The notes under the pieces were generated by a model. It made no database searches, was not told the DNA's origin, and saw only the letters and a program-made list of their open reading frames with translations. From positions 124,001 to 188,000 of the forward strand of contig CALXQR010000001.1 in assembly GCA_944390675.1 (NCBI GenBank): a stretch of 64,000 bases of DNA, read 5' to 3'. This DNA comes from an uncultured Burkholderiaceae bacterium (GTDB lineage: Bacteria > Pseudomonadota > Gammaproteobacteria > Burkholderiales > Burkholderiaceae_F). Below, piece after piece: positions 61,260-64,000 of the stretch (the stretch's first letter is position 1; each line of letters begins with the position of its first letter). The position numbers and the translations under genes are program-made.

Positions 61260-63403
61260 AATACCGACTCAGGTACAGCGCAAGCATTGGCCTGGCCGTG
61301 GTGGTCATTTTGTTGTTTTTACTGACCTCGGCCGGAACCACTTCTCAGTGGCTTGAACCCTATTTCCCCATTCTGTTGATTATCAACGCACTGGTTGCTC
61401 TCGGCTTACTGATTACGGTTATCTCCCTGATATCAAAGCTGTTCAAACGCTTGCGTCAACACCAATTCGGCGCTCGGATGCTGAGCACCTTGGTGTTCAC
61501 TATTTCGTTTGTGGCTCTTTTGCCGTCGCTTCTGATTTATACCATTTCAACCCACCTCATCTCGCAGGCCTTTGACTCAGGGGTTGATACAAGAGTAGAG
61601 ACCGCCTTGGACTCCGGAGTGACGCTGGCTCAGAATTCACTTTTGAGAATCCAAAACGATCAGTTAGTGACTACCCGCACAATAGCTGACCGGTTAAGCA
61701 CCATTTCGTTTGGCGAAATGAGCAACGAGCTCATGCGAATGAGCGATTTAACCAATTCAGCCATTCTTTCCTTAATTGATGAAAATGGTCACATCATCAC
61801 CCAAACGTCACCATTGGGCTCAATTGACTTAAGTATTTCAACCAGAGACATACAAACGGTTCGCCAACAAGGGTATTTCTCCGACTTGGAGGATGATTCT
61901 GCTGACAGAGAAAGCGATTCGCTCAGAATTCGAACAATTGTCCCCATTAATAATCACTCTTCAGCTGAGGAACTTTTTTTACAAGTCAGTCTGGAAATCC
62001 CCGAAGTCGTTGCTCACAACATTAACGCTGTCACTAACGGTCTGTTGGACTATCAGCAGATTATCTTCAACCGCAGCGGCTTGCAGACAATTTATCACTG
62101 GTCATTGATATTAAGTCTGCTGCTGGCCGTCCTTTGTGCGGTTTTAGCTGCCTTTAGTTTTGCCAACCGCATGACCGCGCCTATCCGCCAATTGGCCGAA
62201 GGCACCAGGCGTTTAACAGGCGGCCACTATCAGCCGATTAAAGAATTTACCGGCGCCGACGAAATCAATGAGCTCACCCGTGCGTTTAACGTCATGGTTC
62301 GGAAAGTTAATGACGCCATGGACACGCTGGAGAGCCGTCGGGAAAAATTGGAGCAATCTAATATTTTCCGAGAAAGAATTTTAGAAAACCTGTCCACTGG
62401 CATCATTGTTCTGGACCATGGGAAGCGTCTGCGCTCCGCTAACATGGGGGCTGTGAAAATTTTAGGCAACAGCGTGCTTCAGGTCGGCGTTTTATTGCAA
62501 GAGGCTAACGCAGAGCTCGCCGCCACTATTCTCCCAATGTTGTCGGGCAACTCCAGAACTGTTAAACAAGAAAATGTTTCTCTTACTCTTGAGGGAGCCA
62601 GAGAACCCCTGACACTGATGGTCCGCACCTCTTCAGTTCCCTTAAATGATGGTCCCGGCTATTTGATCGTTATTGATGACATGACTCAAGCAGTTGCCGC
62701 GCAACGAGTTATTGCCTGGGGCGAAGTGGCCAGACGCATGGCCCACGAAATTAAAAATCCTCTGACACCCATCCAATTGGCTGCCGAGCGGATGCAAATT
62801 AAATTATCCAAGCACTTGCCTCAGGAAGACGTTGAGCTTTTAAACCGCTATACAAACACTATTGTTGAGCAGGTCTCCTCGATCAAACAAATGGTCAATG
62901 ATTTCCGTGACTATGCAAAGTTGCCCAAACCGTCATTACATCCTCTGGATTTAAATACTTTGCTCGATGACGTTGCCTTACTCTATAGACAAGCAGGCGG
63001 AAGTGTTTCTTTGAATCTTGAACCCAATTTGCCGCCATTAATGGCCGATCGGGCTCAGCTTCTGCAGGTTCTTCATAACTTGTTGTCCAATGCAAAAGAA
63101 GCCTGCCCTGAAGATCGGGAATGCGAAATTGCCATTTCCTCACGCTTGGAAAAAACAGGCAAAGAAAGGGCTGTGATTCTAACGATTGAAGACAACGGCT
63201 CGGGATTTACCGAAACAATTCTTGAACACGCTTTTGAACCTTACATTACAACAAAGCCTACCGGTACCGGTTTGGGCTTGCCTATGGTAAAGAAAATTGT
63301 TGAAGAACATGGCGGTTGGATTGAAATCGCCAACCGCTCGGATAAACATGGCTCACAAGTAAATGGTGCTATAGTTACCATTGGTTTTGTCAATTTTGCC
63401 TGA
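61256..63403 (+). CDS. ntrY: Sensor histidine kinase NtrY
   Basis: 715-aa membrane kinase. Three hydrophobic helices in the first 105 residues, an extracytoplasmic domain (about 110-275), a further helix at about 280-305, HAMP (about 305-360), PAS domain, and the HisKA box with the phospho-acceptor His in EVARRMAHEIKNPLTPIQLAAE. ATPase motifs: NLLSNAKEACPE (N), EDNGSGF (G1), GTGLGLPMVKKIVEEHGG (G2). This is the NtrY family, associated with redox or nitrogen signalling. ntrX follows 31 bases later. Confidence 0.94.
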   Translation: MKYRLRYSASIGLAVVVILLFLLTSAGTTSQWLEPYFPILLIINALVALGLLITVISLISKLFKRLRQHQFGARMLSTLVFTISFVALLPSLLIYTISTHLISQAFDSGVDTRVETALDSGVTLAQNSLLRIQNDQLVTTRTIADRLSTISFGEMSNELMRMSDLTNSAILSLIDENGHIITQTSPLGSIDLSISTRDIQTVRQQGYFSDLEDDSADRESDSLRIRTIVPINNHSSAEELFLQVSLEIPEVVAHNINAVTNGLLDYQQIIFNRSGLQTIYHWSLILSLLLAVLCAVLAAFSFANRMTAPIRQLAEGTRRLTGGHYQPIKEFTGADEINELTRAFNVMVRKVNDAMDTLESRREKLEQSNIFRERILENLSTGIIVLDHGKRLRSANMGAVKILGNSVLQVGVLLQEANAELAATILPMLSGNSRTVKQENVSLTLEGAREPLTLMVRTSSVPLNDGPGYLIVIDDMTQAVAAQRVIAWGEVARRMAHEIKNPLTPIQLAAERMQIKLSKHLPQEDVELLNRYTNTIVEQVSSIKQMVNDFRDYAKLPKPSLHPLDLNTLLDDVALLYRQAGGSVSLNLEPNLPPLMADRAQLLQVLHNLLSNAKEACPEDRECEIAISSRLEKTGKERAVILTIEDNGSGFTETILEHAFEPYITTKPTGTGLGLPMVKKIVEEHGGWIEIANRSDKHGSQVNGAIVTIGFVNFA

Positions 63404-63434
63404 CTCTTTTTTCTCTCAGACATTAATTTTTCAC

Positions 63435-64000
63435 ATGGCAAACATTCTTGTTGTAGACGACGAAGTCGGAATTCGTGAGCTTTTCAGCGAAATTCTCTCC
63501 GACGAAGGCTATTCCGTTACCGTTGCGGCCAATAGTGCAGAAGCTCGAATAGCTCTGCGGTCTTGCGCTCCGGATGTTATTTTGCTTGACATCTGGATGC
63601 CTGACACAGACGGGATGTCTTTGCTGAAGGAATGGGCATCCCAAGGCCCTCTTCCATGCCCTGTCATCATGATGTCAGGTCATGCCAATATCGACATGGC
63701 CGTCGAAGCAACAAAATTCGGCGCCTATTCTTTTTTGGAAAAACCCACTTCAATCAAAACACTGACTGAAGCGTTGAGGGCGGCTCTTGCGGCAAAACAA
63801 ATGCAGGCTAAAACGGCCCCCGCAGTTTCCCAAAACTCAACGGAATCTGAATCAGATAAAAGCGTGAAAAACGACACTGCTACAGTGTCATTAGGTGATC
63901 AGATTGATTTCTCGTTGCCGCTGCGAGAAGCGAGAGACCAATTTGAACGGGCTTATTTCACTCATCTGCTGCAACAAGAAAATTACAGCATGACCAAAGT
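63435..64000 (+). CDS. ntrX: NtrX-type response regulator without AAA+ domain, 3' end outside window
   Basis: Reads from ATG at 63435 without a stop to the window edge (188 codons). Residues 1-120 are a receiver: VVDDEVGIRELF, phospho-acceptor Asp in LLDIWMPDTDG (about 54), MMSGHANIDMAVEATKFGA and the Lys in FLEKPTS. A low-complexity Ser/Thr/Asp linker (about 125-155) leads directly to DFSLPLREARDQFERAYFTHLL, the start of a Fis-type DNA-binding domain. The sigma-54 AAA+ ATPase of classical NtrX is absent, as in Neisseria-type NtrX proteins. Cotranscribed with ntrY. Confidence 0.9.
   Translation, partial: MANILVVDDEVGIRELFSEILSDEGYSVTVAANSAEARIALRSCAPDVILLDIWMPDTDGMSLLKEWASQGPLPCPVIMMSGHANIDMAVEATKFGAYSFLEKPTSIKTLTEALRAALAAKQMQAKTAPAVSQNSTESESDKSVKNDTATVSLGDQIDFSLPLREARDQFERAYFTHLLQQENYSMTK

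Noticed and set aside
1-64000. tRNA genes, CRISPR arrays, prophage, defence islands
   Set aside because: All intergenic gaps are below about 225 bases and contain none of these; the only mobile element seen is the IS4-type element.

Overview
The window is a gene-dense bacterial chromosome segment: 51 protein genes counting one pseudogene, no rRNA, tRNA or CRISPR array seen, and no gene-free stretch longer than about 225 bases. Gene families and gene order (rpoH-trmL; gpmA-envC-ctpA; an lpxL-type pair divergent from metK; an SAH riboswitch before ahcY; rsmI divergent from an lpoA-type gene; def/fmt-rsmB-DUF4390-ntrY-ntrX) point to a betaproteobacterium of the Burkholderiales. Moderate GC, an anaerobic hydrogenase and amino-acid uptake genes make a gut Sutterellaceae member (Sutterella/Parasutterella-like) the best guess. 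That placement is inference.

Layout. 1-5.1 kb: heat-shock sigma factor, tRNA methyltransferase, a NarX/NarL-type two-component pair, SecB and a cysteine-less rhodanese-fold protein. 5.2-14.1 kb: gpmA-envC-ctpA, a membrane metallophosphoesterase, a minimal soluble FtsK-type ATPase, a HAD phosphatase, SppA and DksA. 14.3-23.5 kb: CobW GTPase, RlmI and two lipid A acyltransferases opposite metK, then nfsB, trpS and ahcY. metK has an unusual structured leader and ahcY has an SAH riboswitch, so two steps of the methyl cycle appear to carry RNA-level control. 23.5-32.6 kb: housekeeping genes (slt, cca, folB, ttcA, rsmI, lpoA-like, uup).

32.66-34.1 kb is an IS4-family insertion sequence with recognisable inverted repeats, whose transposase carries an in-frame amber stop. 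34.2-37.4 kb holds an acyl-CoA ligase and a HemN-like radical SAM protein. 37.4-42.4 kb is the most distinctive region: a periplasmic [FeFe]-hydrogenase (catalytic subunit, Tat-exported small subunit, cytochrome b anchor), followed past an internal terminator by the maturases HydF and HydE. In front of it lie a perfect 16-bp palindrome matching the NarL/NarP 7-2-7 operator and a highly structured leader of about 140 nt. Together with the NarX/NarL-type pair at the start of the window this suggests that nitrate or nitrite availability controls hydrogen oxidation into the quinone pool.

42.5-64 kb: prfC, a RutG-type pyrimidine permease, an M20 peptidase, tex, a polar amino-acid ABC transporter (two permeases and a binding protein, no ATPase gene alongside) with a DUF1857 gene, topB, a degenerate dprA, def, an alpha/beta hydrolase, fmt, rsmB, a DUF4390 gene, ntrY and the start of a short ntrX without an AAA+ domain.
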